Shown here one piece after another: positions 22,250-33,902 of a stretch of DNA of 64,000 bases (its first letter is position 1; the number at the start of each line of letters is the position of its first letter). Made by a program: the position numbers and the translations under genes. The stretch is taken from the NCBI GenBank assembly GCA_011037195.1, contig JAAEAF010002350.1, positions 1-64,000 on the forward strand. Direction: 5' to 3'. The notes beneath the pieces were generated by a model. That model saw nothing but the letters and a program-made list of their open reading frames with translations, was not told the origin of the DNA and ran no database searches. The DNA comes from Triatoma infestans (lineage: Eukaryota; Arthropoda; Insecta; Hemiptera; Reduviidae).

Positions 22250-23884
22250 CTTGATCCGTTTACTGCTCCGTCATGATGGCACATGTTCTACTGGTTTACC
22301 TTTATGGCATCCAACATAATACTTTGACCAGCAAGGTATGGTGGAGCCTAAGGATATCGAACATGGTTCCGCACATCTCCTCTTACACCATCAAACCAGT
22401 TGACAAGGGGGAGTGCGGATACCTAAACAGTGCCATCCTTTGTAAAAACAATACATAGCGGGGCAAGTGCTCTTCTGAGGATTGCCCCTCAAAATATAAT
22501 AATTATTCACATATTGTTTGTATATTTTCATAGATTATATATAACTAAGGAAATTAAAATCAATATCTAATGGACTACACTCATTAATTTATATTATCTT
22601 CCTTGTTTGGTGGCTATTTGCATCGAAGAGAAGTATAAATATTCCTTCCCCTGGAATTTTTCCTAGATCTAAACAGGGCGTAGTACTTTTATAAATATTC
22701 CTACACCCCTTAAAAAATAACTAGAAATCTAAAACATACATACACTATTTACACTCACTCATAATCTATCATTTACTCCAATAAAACGTGCAAACTAATA
22801 AATACATTCATACACATAAATACATTTATACTAATAAATACATTCATACTAATAAATACATTCAAATCTTACAATCACACGGAGGGTTTATATATTATTA
22901 CTAAGAAATTTATGAACGGCAAAAATTCTCAGAGTTTGATGAAATCCGTTTGCCGAATTACGGCTTTATATTATTTTGCGCATGTACAAATTTGCATTTT
23001 TAGTTACCTTGAAATTTTTGATTGGATAATATATGTATATATAAATAAATGAATAAAAACTATAAATTGCAGTAAGTGAAAGTCTTGTGAGTGTTTCACA
23101 CCACATTATTTTGCAATGTTATTAAAGTTTTATCCAATTTTAATGACTTCAGAAACTATGAAATTATATTCAAGATTAAGTTTCTCAGGGCTTCCTAATG
23201 ATATTTTAATTTCTTTAACGATATTTTAATTTAACTTAAAGCACAAAGGGGTAATAGTTGTTAAAGTTTTAAAACAAAAGAAAACATTGTTTTGTTTTTT
23301 AAATTAATGTTTTTATTTTCAATTTTGAATTAAAAAAAAAAAAACTTAATGTTCACTTTGCACGTTAAATAATACTCATTTCCAGTATTTTTTACTTTTG
23401 AGAAATTGTAGTTTTACCTTATTATTCCTAGATGAAAAAAATCTTTTAAAACAATTGATGATGTCGTCTAGAATTGATAACAGAAGTTTGGCCAAGTATG
23501 TTGAAGAAGATTGGTGGACAACGTGAAACAGTTAAGTGAACAGAACCTTCCAGTCTAATTTTTCAGCCAGTTACAAACGTTGATTGAACGAGCGTGGACC
23601 CAAAGCAAGATTATTCGTTCCCTCTACAAACTACAACGATTTTTCACAATCGTAAGGAAAATTGTTTGTTTTGCCATAACTCTTCTGTCGTTTGGAAAAA
23701 TGAAAATCTCGATTTGGAAAATATAACACAAAATATTTGATTGGTCTAGTGGTAAGTTCTGGAGTTTAAGCTCAGAATTGTATTTGTATGAGTATTATAA
23801 ATATCAAAGCTGTATTGGTCTTTGTTAATTGGTGCTTGAATTTACCATTCAGTGTAATGGTTGTGTTGGTTTTTTGTTTGTTAT
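22250..23884. other. Intergenic with an HPR end fragment
   Basis: No gene. At about 23075-23110 the string GAAAGTCTTGTGAGTGTTTC followed by ACACCACATT is the HPR 5' end in reverse, so 22905-23110 is probably an eroded minus-strand HPR. TACATTCATAC-type short tandem repetition lies at 22800-22865. Confidence 0.4.
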
Positions 23885-24360
23885 TTTCTCTCACTACTGT
23901 AAGAGGAAGCATTGCGGTCGTGGCAATTTTTCTATATCGAGTTTTCACCCGGAAGTTCAAGTTTTGAGGTCCCCTGAGACAGAAAAAGTGTTTGTAGAAA
24001 TATTTGTGTGTGTGTGTGAATATTGTCAGCATAACTTAAAAATAGAAAATTGTAGAAAGTTTCAAACTTGATATTTCGTTTTAAGTTGCACCAGGGGACA
24101 TGACAATAAAGATTTGGACAAAATTTGATTAACTGGAAGTAACACATTACTTACTATGAATAGATTATTCAGTTTTTCTGATTTTCTTTAAACTTGGAAT
24201 ACTAACTACAAATACAAAGAGCCGCTGTTAAAACATTTTTCTGGGAAAATTCATTTAAGAGGAGGTTTTGGTGAGATTATGTTTTTCTGTTTGCTTTTCT
24301 TTTGTGGAAACCTCTTAAATGAACTTCAAACAAAATTAATAGGTCTCTGTATTTGTAGTT
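23885..24360 (-). mobile_element. HPR repeat, inverted, partial
   Basis: Reads in reverse: hairpin end CACTACTGTAAGAGGAAGCA, GAGTTTTCACCCGGAAG, TTTTGAGGTCCCCTGAG, GTGTGTGTGTG, GTAGAAAGTTTCAAACTTGA, ACTGGAAGTAACAC and ACATTTTTCTGGGAAAATTC. The first module and 5' end are eroded. Confidence 0.65.
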
Positions 24361-24384
24361 AGTTTTAATGAAATTCATATAATG

Positions 24385-24545
24385 GGTATGATGAAGGAGA
24401 GAAATGGTTTGGTTTGAATGAACAAAACTAGATATGGCTGAACACTGAATAATGTAAAAGTGACACTGACTGCCTGGACTTTACACTAAAATTGTAGAGT
24501 AAGATAGATGACACGTTGTCACTGGCGAGTGAACTCTGTTGAATA
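24385..24545 (-). repeat. LTR-like repeat, family B (inverted, partial)
   Basis: ATAATGGGTATGATGAAGGA, CTAGATATGGCTGAACACTG, AATAATG and CTGCCTGGACTTTACAC match the reverse of 31768-32345 in order. Confidence 0.5.
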
Positions 24546-24780
24546 TATCTATATCACTTCGCTATTTTTATGCAATTTCTCCCACTCTAGTCCGAAAGGG
24601 TGGTCCTGTCATTTTTGTCTTTCTTTCTGCGCTATGGATCATCTCTATGGTTCCTATTACTTTCATTAGTTTTTTAAATGGAGAAAATTGCATAAAACTA
24701 AAAAGAATTTCTGGTCATCAGATTATTTTCAAACTCGGAATATTTCAACAGCATATTTTATTCCAATTAATATTATTTAG

Positions 24781-26279
24781 ACTTCCAATATCTTACGCTG
24801 CCTTCCAAGGAAGGCTGTAGTATTCCTTACCACTATCTACAACTTTGTCCTAAGAACAACATACTTCCCTATTCAGTGGAAATTCTCAGTTATTCGAATG
24901 ATCCCAAAACCAAACAAACCGCATCACCTTCCTACATCCTATCGTCCTATTAGCCTATTACCCATCCTTGGAAAAATACTTGAAAGACTCCTATTAAAAC
25001 AGATACTTCCGCACCTTGAGACCGCTAACTTCATCCCAGAACATCAATTTGGTTTTAGGAAACAACATTCAACGATCCAGCAATGTCATCGCGTTGTGGA
25101 CACCATCGCTTCCTCTCTTGAACGGAGAGAATGCTGCTCGGGTGTTTTCCTCGATGTGAAGCAAGCCTTCGATCGGGTGTGGCACTTCGGGCTGCTCTCG
25201 AAGCTTAAGAGCGTCCTTCCTTCTACACACTACCTTATCCTTAAGTACCTTATCCTCTCTGATCGTTACTTCCAAGTGATGGTGTTGGATCCTCTCTTTC
25301 TCCCTACCAATGGGTCCAAGCAGGTGTCCCGCAGGGGAGAATCTTGGGCCCTATCCTTTATACAGTTTCAAGGCAGATATTTCGACTAATCCTAAAACCT
25401 TCCTTTCCACCTATACAGATGATACTGCTATTCTCTCCTCAGATCCCGACCCAGTGACATCCCATAGAAATATTCAGAATCATCTTATTATTTTGGAGAG
25501 ATGGTTCAAAAAATGGAAAATTCAACGAAAGCAAAAGTCAACATGTTACCTTTACCATATAAACAATTACTTCTCCCCCTGTCTATTACAACCAGTCTCC
25601 TCTTCCAGTCTCTGATGTAGTCCGCTACCTTGGGATGTACATCGACAAAAGACTTACTTGGAACCCCCATACACGACTCAAAAGACAAGAAATGAACACT
25701 CGCTATAGACAACTAAAACGACTCCTAGACAAAAGATCTAGACTGTCACTACACAACAAACGATTAATTTACACTTCACTCATCAAACCCATATGGACAT
25801 ATGGCATCGAACTGTGGGGTTCAGCCAAGCGTTCCAATCTCAACCGCGCATCCAATCCCTACAATCCAATATCCTTCGAACAATAGTTAACGCTCCTTAT
25901 TATGTTTCCAATCAAACCATCCACAGTGATCTAAAAATTCCTTTCCTACCACAAGTAACTAAATTCAGATACAAGAAATTTCATAGTACCCCTATCCTCA
26001 CACCCCAATCCTCTAGTCCGACGCCTCTATCCCGCACTCTACCCCACAAACCCTCCTAGACGGCTTAAACTCCAGTGGCCTCGCGACATCCTCTCTAGTG
26101 TCAGTGCTAGTGACAAAGTTGATTGAACTACCACTGGGTAGTTTCTCAACTCTGTAATTTTTATTTTGTTTTATTTTATTTTATTTTTTTCCTTCTTTTT
26201 ATTGTATATACATTTCTTACATAGAATTTTCGTATTTGCTTATGGCACTATGCTGCCGTTGTAAATTAAAAAAAAAAAA
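24781..26279 (+). mobile_element. Jockey-clade LINE, 5'-truncated
   Basis: Begins inside ORF2 just before the RT fingers (LPRKAVVFLTTIYNFVLR) and ends with an A tail at 26268-26279 preceded by CTTATGGCACTATGCTGCCG, the terminal style of Jockey elements. The target around it is an HPR copy. A TTTAG-type short repeat flanks both sides (24776-24780, 26282-26286), a possible target duplication. Confidence 0.88.
24788..26110 (+). pseudogene. Jockey reverse transcriptase, broken
   Basis: RNA-directed DNA polymerase that would copy the element RNA at the nicked target. Motifs in order: PKPNKPHHLPTSYRPISLLP, EHQFGFRKQHSTIQQCHRVV, VFLDVKQAFDRVWH (first catalytic Asp), YTDDTAIL at about 25418 (YADD box with Ala to Thr), then after further shifts RYLGMYIDKRLTWNPHT, LYTSLIKPIWTYGIELWGSA, and a short C-terminus. 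Frames change near 25300-25390, 25600, and 25790-25870. The segment between the Asp motif and the YTDD box is shortened. No RNase H, as expected for Jockey. Confidence 0.85.
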
Positions 26280-26578
26280 TTTTTAGTGGAAACATCACTC
26301 CTCCCATAAAAAACCGCCTTAATGGGGGGGGGGATATTCCCAGAAATGTTTCAAACAAAAGTGTAGCCATGTTCGAAAAAATTGCAAGAAAATGACAAAT
26401 CCATTTAGTAAAGTAGGGATTTCTGGTCGAGGAATAATTTTTGGTTGACATACATATTATCTAATCACACACACACACACACACACACAAAGTTTTCTAA
26501 AAACAAACTTTTTCGGGCCAGGGGTCCTCAAAACATGTATTCCCTGTGAAAATTAAACTAGGAGTAAGAGAAAGTATT

Positions 26579-27774
26579 TGCGAACAACCCATAGATAGTA
26601 TTCATTGTTATTGTGGTGTCATCGAAGCCCCTAGTGGCGCTAGTGTCGTTTACTGGCTGATATTAGACGAATATTATCTAGCTATTAGTGCCCTATATAC
26701 AAATTTGAGCACCTTATTTCCTAATTAGAAATATGACAATCGGCACGATAAAAAAGGCTATAGAGTTTCAAGAAAAGAAAGATTCAGGATTTTTTCTTTA
26801 TTCCAAAATGTGATAAATATAGAATTTGTTTTATTATAAAACAGATTCAAGGTTAAAATATTTTATAATATATATCTTGTTTTTATTCGTAAATATTAAT
26901 TAGAATTCATCTCATGTCAATCATTAAAAAATTGTTTATTACAGTAAATTAGTTATCTGCGGTTTCTCTTTTATTTTATCACTTGTTTATATTGTATAGT
27001 TAATTTACTATTAAGAGATATCACATTACAAAAACGTGTAAAATAATAATTACAAATAGTATAATTACTTGAAAATAAATTATATGTAATTTCTTGTTAA
27101 AATATGAGATAAGTTTTATTGTACTGATTGAAATACATATTTTAATATTTCCTTTCGTATTATAATTAAATTTAATTAATTCTCTTCTTCTTTTTTTTTT
27201 TTTTTTTTAATAAAATCTGTTGCTCATATGTTTATGGCATTTCATCATTTATCTATTTCTTTTTTCTTTTTTAATTTAATTTTTTATTAATGATTTAATA
27301 TTAAACTGGTTATACTATCACAAACAGATCTTTCAATTTTATATTATTCTACTCTATTCATCTAACAATGACCTGAAATATTATTTTTTAATAACATTTT
27401 AAATTTTATTTATTGAATAAGAGTTTTTTATTCTTTGTCTATTAAATGGAGAACAGAGTTCATTTAATTATCTTCAAATACTTTATAATTTTAAAATATA
27501 TAGTCTTAAAATGAAAATATATACGAGTCCTCTCTTGCAGCATTGCTCAAAGTTTCCAGTTCACCAGTTTACTTTTACTATTGTAAAATGCGATTTAAAC
27601 CCCGTTAATTTTTTACTGAAATGGTAATTAAGGGGCTAATTATCTAAGAATGAATTTAGTGGAAGACTTTTCTCAGACTATAAATAACAAAATATTTTCT
27701 TGAGCGTGTGATATGATTAAGACTACATTAACGATCTTTTTAATGTTATAAAAGACTGGTCCTAGCTTATCTTC
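26579..27774. other. Intergenic, no gene recognised
   Basis: Very AT-rich throughout. Nothing recognised. Confidence 0.4.
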
Positions 27775-27965
27775 TTCTTCTTCTTCTTCTTACATTAGCT
27801 CATCTGCCGCTGTTTCAGTGTAAATGCCTTTGCAGAGCCTTTTTCATTCGCCACCAGCCCTTTTATTTTGGTCCAGTCCAATTCCTCTCGTTCTGAAGGC
27901 CTCTCTAATATAATGCTTCTCAAGCTCTTGTAGGCCATCCTTTTCTTCAGCTACCTAGGCTAACT
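27775..27965 (-). pseudogene. Possible LINE ORF2 C-terminal fragment
   Basis: The minus strand can be read as LQELEKHYIREAFRTRGIGL followed by DQNKRAGGE, resembling the last residues of RTE/L2-type ORF2 proteins, and ends downstream in (GAA)n at 27774-27792. Weak: one frame and no second motif. Confidence 0.3.
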
Positions 27966-28044
27966 TTGCCGAATCCCCCTTTCTTCTGTATTACCCATGA
28001 TTTTTTTCAGATATCTCATTTCCATTTGCCTGTATTGGATTTTT

Positions 28045-28900
28045 TTAATTTGGATGCGTGGTTCCAGGATTTACAAGATTATATTGGGATGAAAACTGCT
28101 GAGGTGGTGGGCATCATTGAATGCTGCCACCTTGTGGGGGAGTGGCTAGGAGAGTTTAAGGAAGTGCGGATCTTCTCCGATAGTCAAGCCGCACTAAGGG
28201 CTTTGAGTAAGCCTTGGTGGAGTTCGAAATTAGTGGGAGAATGTAGGAGAAGGCTTAACGCTTTGGCTCGGAGGGGTAAGGTGCATCTCTATTGGATACC
28301 CGGACATGCGGGAATAGAGGGCAATGAGAGGGCGGATCGGCTGGCCAGGGAGGGATCATCATTACCATTTTGTGGTCCTGAACCAGTCCTGGCCGTTACA
28401 TAGACGTTTCGCGACAGATTAGACTTTGGGAGACGAGAGCTTTGGAGAAAAGCTGGGGGGACACGCAGCTAAAAGATTTATAAAGGCAAGCAAGCAGGGA
28501 ATTTCAGAGTATCTCCTGTCTCTCAGTAGGACGGGTTTGAGAACCTTGGTAGGGATAGTGACTGGACACACTTGGGTGTCCAGTCACTTGTTTAACATAG
28601 GGAGGACGCGGAGTCCCATTTGTCAAAACTGTGATGACGGAGTTAGGGAAACGGTGTATCACTACTTATGTCAGTGCCCCCATTTGGCTGGAACTAGGTT
28701 TCGTATATTTGGGAGGACACCACTCCCGCAGGATTGCCTGGGCGAGTTGGAGTATAGGGAATCTTGGGATATTGTAGATCAACCGGCAAGTTATCGGGGG
28801 AGATTAATTAAGGGGTTACGGGGGGTATCGGGGGGATAAGAGCCACATAGGCTTAGGTCCCGCGCCTTTGGGCACCCGTTTTGATAATAATAAAAAGTGC
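28045..28900 (+). mobile_element. RNase H LINE, family of 48830-50146, 5'-truncated
   Basis: Close relative of the 48830-50146 element (only scattered differences). It encodes EVVGIIECC, VRIFSDSQAALRALSKPWWS, YWIPGHAGIEGNERADRLAR, then, after a stop and a frameshift near 28400-28440, GIVTGHTWVSSHLFNIG and the knuckle CQNCDDGVRETVYHYLCQC. The first RNase H strand with its catalytic Asp is lost by truncation. About 20 bases deleted near 28460 shift the frame. The 3' end is GGGCACCCGTTTT plus an ATA run. Confidence 0.85.
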
Positions 28901-29574
28901 CACCTTTGTTTTATATGTAACTTCTCTTTTGACTAGAAATCCTTTGCACATTATTCCAAAGAACCTTCCAGTTGCACCTATTCTCTCTCTCTCTTACTTC
29001 CTCGTCTTGGTTTACACCGGAACTTAATGGTTCTTCCTCTTAATTGATTTTGTCCGGAACCTTTTTTATACTCATCGTAAGTGACACCGAATGGTAAGGA
29101 ATGTCAGCTTGATATCTGTCTCTTTATTTTTACTTTCTGTTTCTCTGTTGCTGTCGGCTGCTTAAAATAATGATTAGGAATTCTAATAATGTTGATAGTG
29201 AGATATTGCTCGTCATTCACGTGTTTCTCAGGCACTGATCGGATCCCTTATAAGTCATAGTTGTTTATGGGAGGCATCTCTAACGAAATTACCCTTCGGC
29301 TGGACCCTTTTTGTAAGGTTTGTGTGTCAGAGAACGAAACCTTGTTCATTTTAGGAAATATTATTTGAGCTATGAAGATATTAGGTACAAAAAACTGAAG
29401 TTTTGCCGGAACAAAAAGTGTGTGGAACAATTTAGGGAGTTTCTTCATAGAGGAAAATTCTCTGGTTTGTTTGGACAGGGATGAATCTAAAGTAGATCAG
29501 ATCCGGGATTGATTGTAAGATTTAAAGACCCCCTGTTGTTGGCCCCTTGTTTACGCTAGCTATTTCTAAAAAAA
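28901..29574. other. Intergenic, no gene recognised
   Basis: Part of 29240-29500 loosely recalls a reversed HPR, but I could not fix landmarks. Otherwise nothing recognised. Confidence 0.3.
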
Positions 29575-29925
29575 AATGTGATTGCCTTAAATAAAATTGA
29601 TAGGCATTCATGTGTGTAGATGATTGATTATAAGCGAAATTTACAAGAAAATTGTTGGAGCCATTTTTGAGAAAAATCGTGAAAATTCAATATACTCGTA
29701 TTTCTGGTTGTGGCTTAATTTTGTGGTGGTGCTTAAATGGAATATCAAGTTTAAAGTTTCCTATAATATGTTGTTTTTTTTTGAGATTTTCGTTCAAACA
29801 AACATACATACACAATATGCGATAGAAACATTTTTTCGAACTTACGGGACCTCAAAACATGTATTTCTCTAGTGAAACTCAATTTCGAAAATTTTCGACA
29901 GTTTAACTAGGAGTAAAAAAAAAAG
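29575..29925 (+). mobile_element. HPR repeat, 3' half
   Basis: AAATTGTTGGAGCCATTTTT, GAGAAAAATCG, TGGTGCTTAAATGGAATATC, CGGGACCTCAAAACATGTAT and AACTAGGAGTAA in order. The final AGAGAAAG is replaced by an A run. Confidence 0.65.
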
Positions 29926-31720
29926 TGGAAGTAAGAATTAGTTTAGGGGATTTTCATAATAAACAGTCCATAGGATCTTTCTTTTCGTGTATTCTTTCAA
30001 AATATTGATAATTCCATCGAATTGACAATAATAAATATTGCTGTTTAAAGCTGGTGATACCTACAGTCGAGTGGGTTTTTTCTTAAAGTTCTAGTACAAA
30101 GTTGTTTCAGTGCCAATTACAAATCAATAAAAAAAAAAAAAAAAATGAATAATTCTATTTATTTACGACATTAGTCATCATATAGACTTCTTTCCCAAGA
30201 AAGGACGGTTTTTTTGGCATTTCCGAATTCTTTACTGCTTAATAAGATTTGCTGGTTTGGTTTTTTGAACTGGAGAAAATGTTCTATAATTCCTTAGCTA
30301 GCTCTAAATCTTTTTTTTTAATATTACCTATTAATGAAATATAAACACTAAAAAAAAAATTAAAAAAGAAATGTTTTTACTCTATCTCTTGAGTTAATAT
30401 TATGTTAGAGGAGGGTTTCAACTTATTACTGGGATCGGTCCAAATTTTTCGAATTTGAGATTTCTTCAATGTAAATCCATATTTTTGAGATTCTCTGAAT
30501 ATGTGAAACAAGATATCTCAAAAAATGAAAAATCTGAGAAATTCTAGCCTTCTTGAGATTCCAAGGAAAAATTTTCTCTCTAAAATTGATTTTTTGGTGA
30601 TACTAGAGGAGCAGGAGTGTTAAGCTGATCTCTAAAGTACTAAAACACCATAGTATGATATCCGGTTTCTTCCATCTGTACCGTATTAATATATATTAAA
30701 AGAATTGGTAGAATTCCAAATTTCAAGAAAATTGTTGGTTAATCGGAAATACGAATTTACAGACTTCAGTTTTTGGTTTTTTTTTGGAATTTTCTCGAAA
30801 AGGATTTATAATTATTTCCTTTAAAGTTACAATGTTGGTAATATACGATAATATTATACAGGTGGAAGAACCATATATTGTACTGAAATGGTATTTTAGA
30901 GCATGCATGTCCAACCTTTTTTTTTTTTTTTTTTTTGGGTGTTCTGGATCTGGACTATATTACATTGGAAGAAACAGAATTTTCCTTGGGCCATAAATAT
31001 GTTCCACTATGGTAGCTGATGAGTAAGGAAAACTGAATACATAATTTTTCGTGATATCCGCTATTTAAATTATACAAATCATAATATCCGTTTAAGATTA
31101 CTAAGACAGATAATTTACATATTTAATTAATAAACTCCTTCTTTTAACATTTCAACTATAAAAGTAAATGAAAAGTGGGAAGCATAAAATTTAGTGAGAT
31201 TTCATGGTATTTAAGAAAGTAATATAGCAATATCTGTTTGAGTTAAGAATTCTCAGCCATTTTTCAAAGTGTTCATCAGATGTTTTATTCTAATTGTACT
31301 AAGTTTATTCCTTATATATAGTTGCTTATAAATTGTAGATACTGCCAAAAAGCCATGACATGAATAAGGTACGATTGTGAAGCGAATTATAGAATTATAT
31401 TTGCCACGAGAAAGATAGTGGATTTCTTCTAAAAGTCCAGTAAAGAATCATGATAAATTTTTCTTGAAATTTAATCTCATGGTGACAAAAGACATCTGAA
31501 ATACGTATATCCGAAACCGTATTAAACACACCATTATTTATAGCAGTTAAAAAATTGTGTGTTGGGCCGAAAGCGAACCCAACTAGTTTGGCACATCCCC
31601 GGCTTTAGAGGAAAGCTTTTTAAACATTTCTACTCGGCAGAACTCTTCAAAAATTAAATTTCTCTGAGAGAGAAAAAAATGCTTTAAATAAAAGTGATGA
31701 GCATTTATAAATGTAGATAA
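29926..31720. other. Intergenic, no gene recognised
   Basis: AT-rich with several long A and T runs. Short HPR-like strings occur (30720-30735, 31660-31720) but do not assemble into a copy. No coding region. Confidence 0.35.
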
Positions 31721-31767
31721 TATAATGGATGTGAGAAGGAGTGAGAATTTGAGAGTGATGTAATACA

Positions 31768-32345
31768 ATCCCGAAAAGAGGGATCCAAAGTAGAGAGAGG
31801 CACAAAAATTGACAGTCTTACTCACTAGTTTAGGCCAGGCTAGAAGTGGGAGAATCTGTATAAATACAGCTAGTCTTGCAACACTTCATACAGCAGTCAC
31901 AACGTGTCAACAACCTTTCTCTTGCTCACTCTAACTCTCACTACCCTTTTATACATTACGTGTAGAGTCCAGGCAGTTTGTGTGTTACACTTTCTCATTA
32001 TACAGTGTTCAAAATTATTTCCAGTTTATTTATTTAACAAACCCAATTTCTCTCCTTTTCATCCGAAGAGAGGGATCTAAAGCAGAGAGAGAGGGGCACA
32101 AAAATTGACAGGTTTAGGCCAAACTAGAGTGCGATAATCTGTATAAATACAGCTAGTCTTGTAACAGTTCGTACAGCAGTCACAACACGTCAACAACCTT
32201 TCTCTTTACTCGCACTAAATCTCTCACTACCATTTGATATATTACGTGTAAAGTCCAGGCAGTTTGTTGTTACCTTTCTATTATACAGTGTTCAGCTTTA
32301 CTTCCAGTTAATTTATCTTTCTAACCCAATTCTCTTCTTCTCATA
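31768..32345 (+). mobile_element. LTR-like family B, two units in direct tandem
   Basis: Units of about 300 bp start at 31768 and 32073 (GARGAGGGATCYAAAG). Each carries the same promoter block: TATAAATA at 31859-31866 and 32142-32149, then CAGCTAGTCTTG, TACAGCAGTCACAAC, TCAACAACCTTTCTCT, GTCCAGGCAGTTTG and TTATACAGTGTTCA. The TATA box followed 25-30 bp later by a CAGTC initiator-like string fits an LTR promoter. No retroviral-type coding sequence is nearby. Confidence 0.5.
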
Positions 32346-32620
32346 CCCATTATAGTGAATTTAAGAATGAGATTAAAAATAAACTAGATGATATGCTAAA
32401 CACTGTATAATAAATAGAACACAAAAACTGCAAGGACTTTATAATAAAATAGTAGAAGTTAGGCAGCATGAATAATAAAGAGACAGACTGGCTGAGTAGT
32501 AAGAAAGTAGTAGATAGATTGTTGACTGGATATACTGTCGTAAAACTGTCCTGTTGTCACCCTATTTATATGACTCGAACTCTCCCTTCCTAGTCTGGCC
32601 TAGCTCGGAAATAACTTAAT
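32346..32620 (-). mobile_element. LTR-like family B, third unit, inverted
   Basis: Tail to tail with the preceding tandem pair. On the minus strand it reads the same blocks, including TATAAATA (about 32568-32575) and GTCC.TGCAGTTTTTG. More diverged than the two direct units. Confidence 0.5.
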
Positions 32621-32714
32621 TTTGATTCATTTTATGTCAGATTCTTCGCTCTTCCGATCCTAGAATCTTTAATGATCCGGAACCCATTACAATAATATGC
32701 GAACAATAGAAAAA

Positions 32715-33010
32715 AAAGAATCATTGCAGAATCATTCTCGAGGAAATTACGAAAAAAACCGTAAAGTTTCGTAAACTTTAGGAAACTCGCACTTCCGATT
32801 TATTGGATTTTGTCCAAAATCTTTGTCCAGATGTGATGGACTGAAACTAAGCGGAATATTAATTTTCGCTTTCAGCAATTTTTGGGCTTCGCTATTAGGA
32901 TATTTTGTTCACACAGACATATTTATTATATAAAGACAATTCGCCAGAAAAGAAATTTTGTTTTCTTCTCTCTCAAAACTCAGTTTCGAAAATTTTACAT
33001 AATACAGAAA
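32715..33010 (+). mobile_element. HPR repeat, 3' half, degraded
   Basis: CTCGCACTTCCGATTTATTG, GATTTTGTCCAAAATCTTTG, AAGCGGAATATTAATTTTCG, GTTCACACAGACATA and AACTCAGTTTCGAAAATTTT follow HPR order. The 3' hairpin is lost. Confidence 0.55.
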
Positions 33011-33731
33011 ATGAATTGAAGTTTGAAGCTTTAATTGATAAGTTTATGTCATCCGATTACGTATAAAGTTACTTTGCTGGTCTTGTATATATATATATGT
33101 ATTTTGATTTCTCAGATACTATAATCCATAATCCGTGTTGTAGATTTGTTTATTTATATTGTAGCGGAGTAAAATTAATTCACACAGACACACAGTTTTA
33201 TGTGTAAACAGTATTTCTTATTAAAAAAAGTCTCTCTAATTTAAATATAATATTCATTAAATTCAAATAATCTTATGTTAAAATTAAATTAAAGTAAATA
33301 GTTTTTCTAGGGAAACAGTTAAATTATTTTGGTAAATTAATAAATTTGTTCAAACCAATGGAGAGTTTGAATTTTATCGTGAATCTCAGATTACAGATTA
33401 AATGCAATTCAGTAAAGATTATGTAGGCGTATGAAAAAGATGAAGATTTGTGACAAAAAAGCTTCGTTTTTATAGACTTGTAAAATTTTATAAATAGTAG
33501 AATGGTTTATAAATATGATAAAATATTATACAAGTTTTATTATTTTTTTTATATAAACAATTTTGATTTCCGGTTCCATTGACATTTATGTCATACAATC
33601 CAGTTATTTCTAAATATAATAAATTAATAAATAAAAATTATGTGTTAATAAAAATGGTGTGTAAATAAAAATTATGACATTTCTGTTCTCTGCTGTTTCC
33701 TTACTTAAGTAAACAATTCTTCATATATTTT
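33011..33731. other. Intergenic, no gene recognised
   Basis: Very AT-rich; nothing recognised. Confidence 0.4.
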
Positions 33732-33871
33732 TTACTTTCTCTTACTCCTAGTAAGAGGAAGTATTGTAATCGTGTCAAATTTTCGATATCAACTTTTCAC
33801 CGGAAATATCCGTTTTGAGGTCCCTGAGTCCAAAAAAGTGGTTTTTAGCAAATGGTCTGTGTGTGTGTGTC

Positions 33872-33902
<31 letters not shown>

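Larger units (their letters stand above)
24660..26578 (+). mobile_element. HPR repeat, split by a Jockey LINE
   Basis: TGGAGAAAATTGCATAAAAC, TTCTGGTCATCAGATTATTT and CAATTAATATTATTTAG (24660-24780) are the HPR first half. TAGTGGAAAC...CTCCTCCCATAAAA, ATTCCCAGAAATGTTTCAAA, (CA)n, TCAAAACATGTATTCC and ACTAGGAGTAAGAGAAAGTA (26284-26578) are the second half. The two join without loss around the LINE. Confidence 0.7.

Noticed and set aside
21886..22254. 122-codon frame rich in Phe, Leu and Ile
   Set aside because: Composition is that of AT-rich sequence; the minus strand shows a LINE C-terminus and a SINE-2 tail across it.
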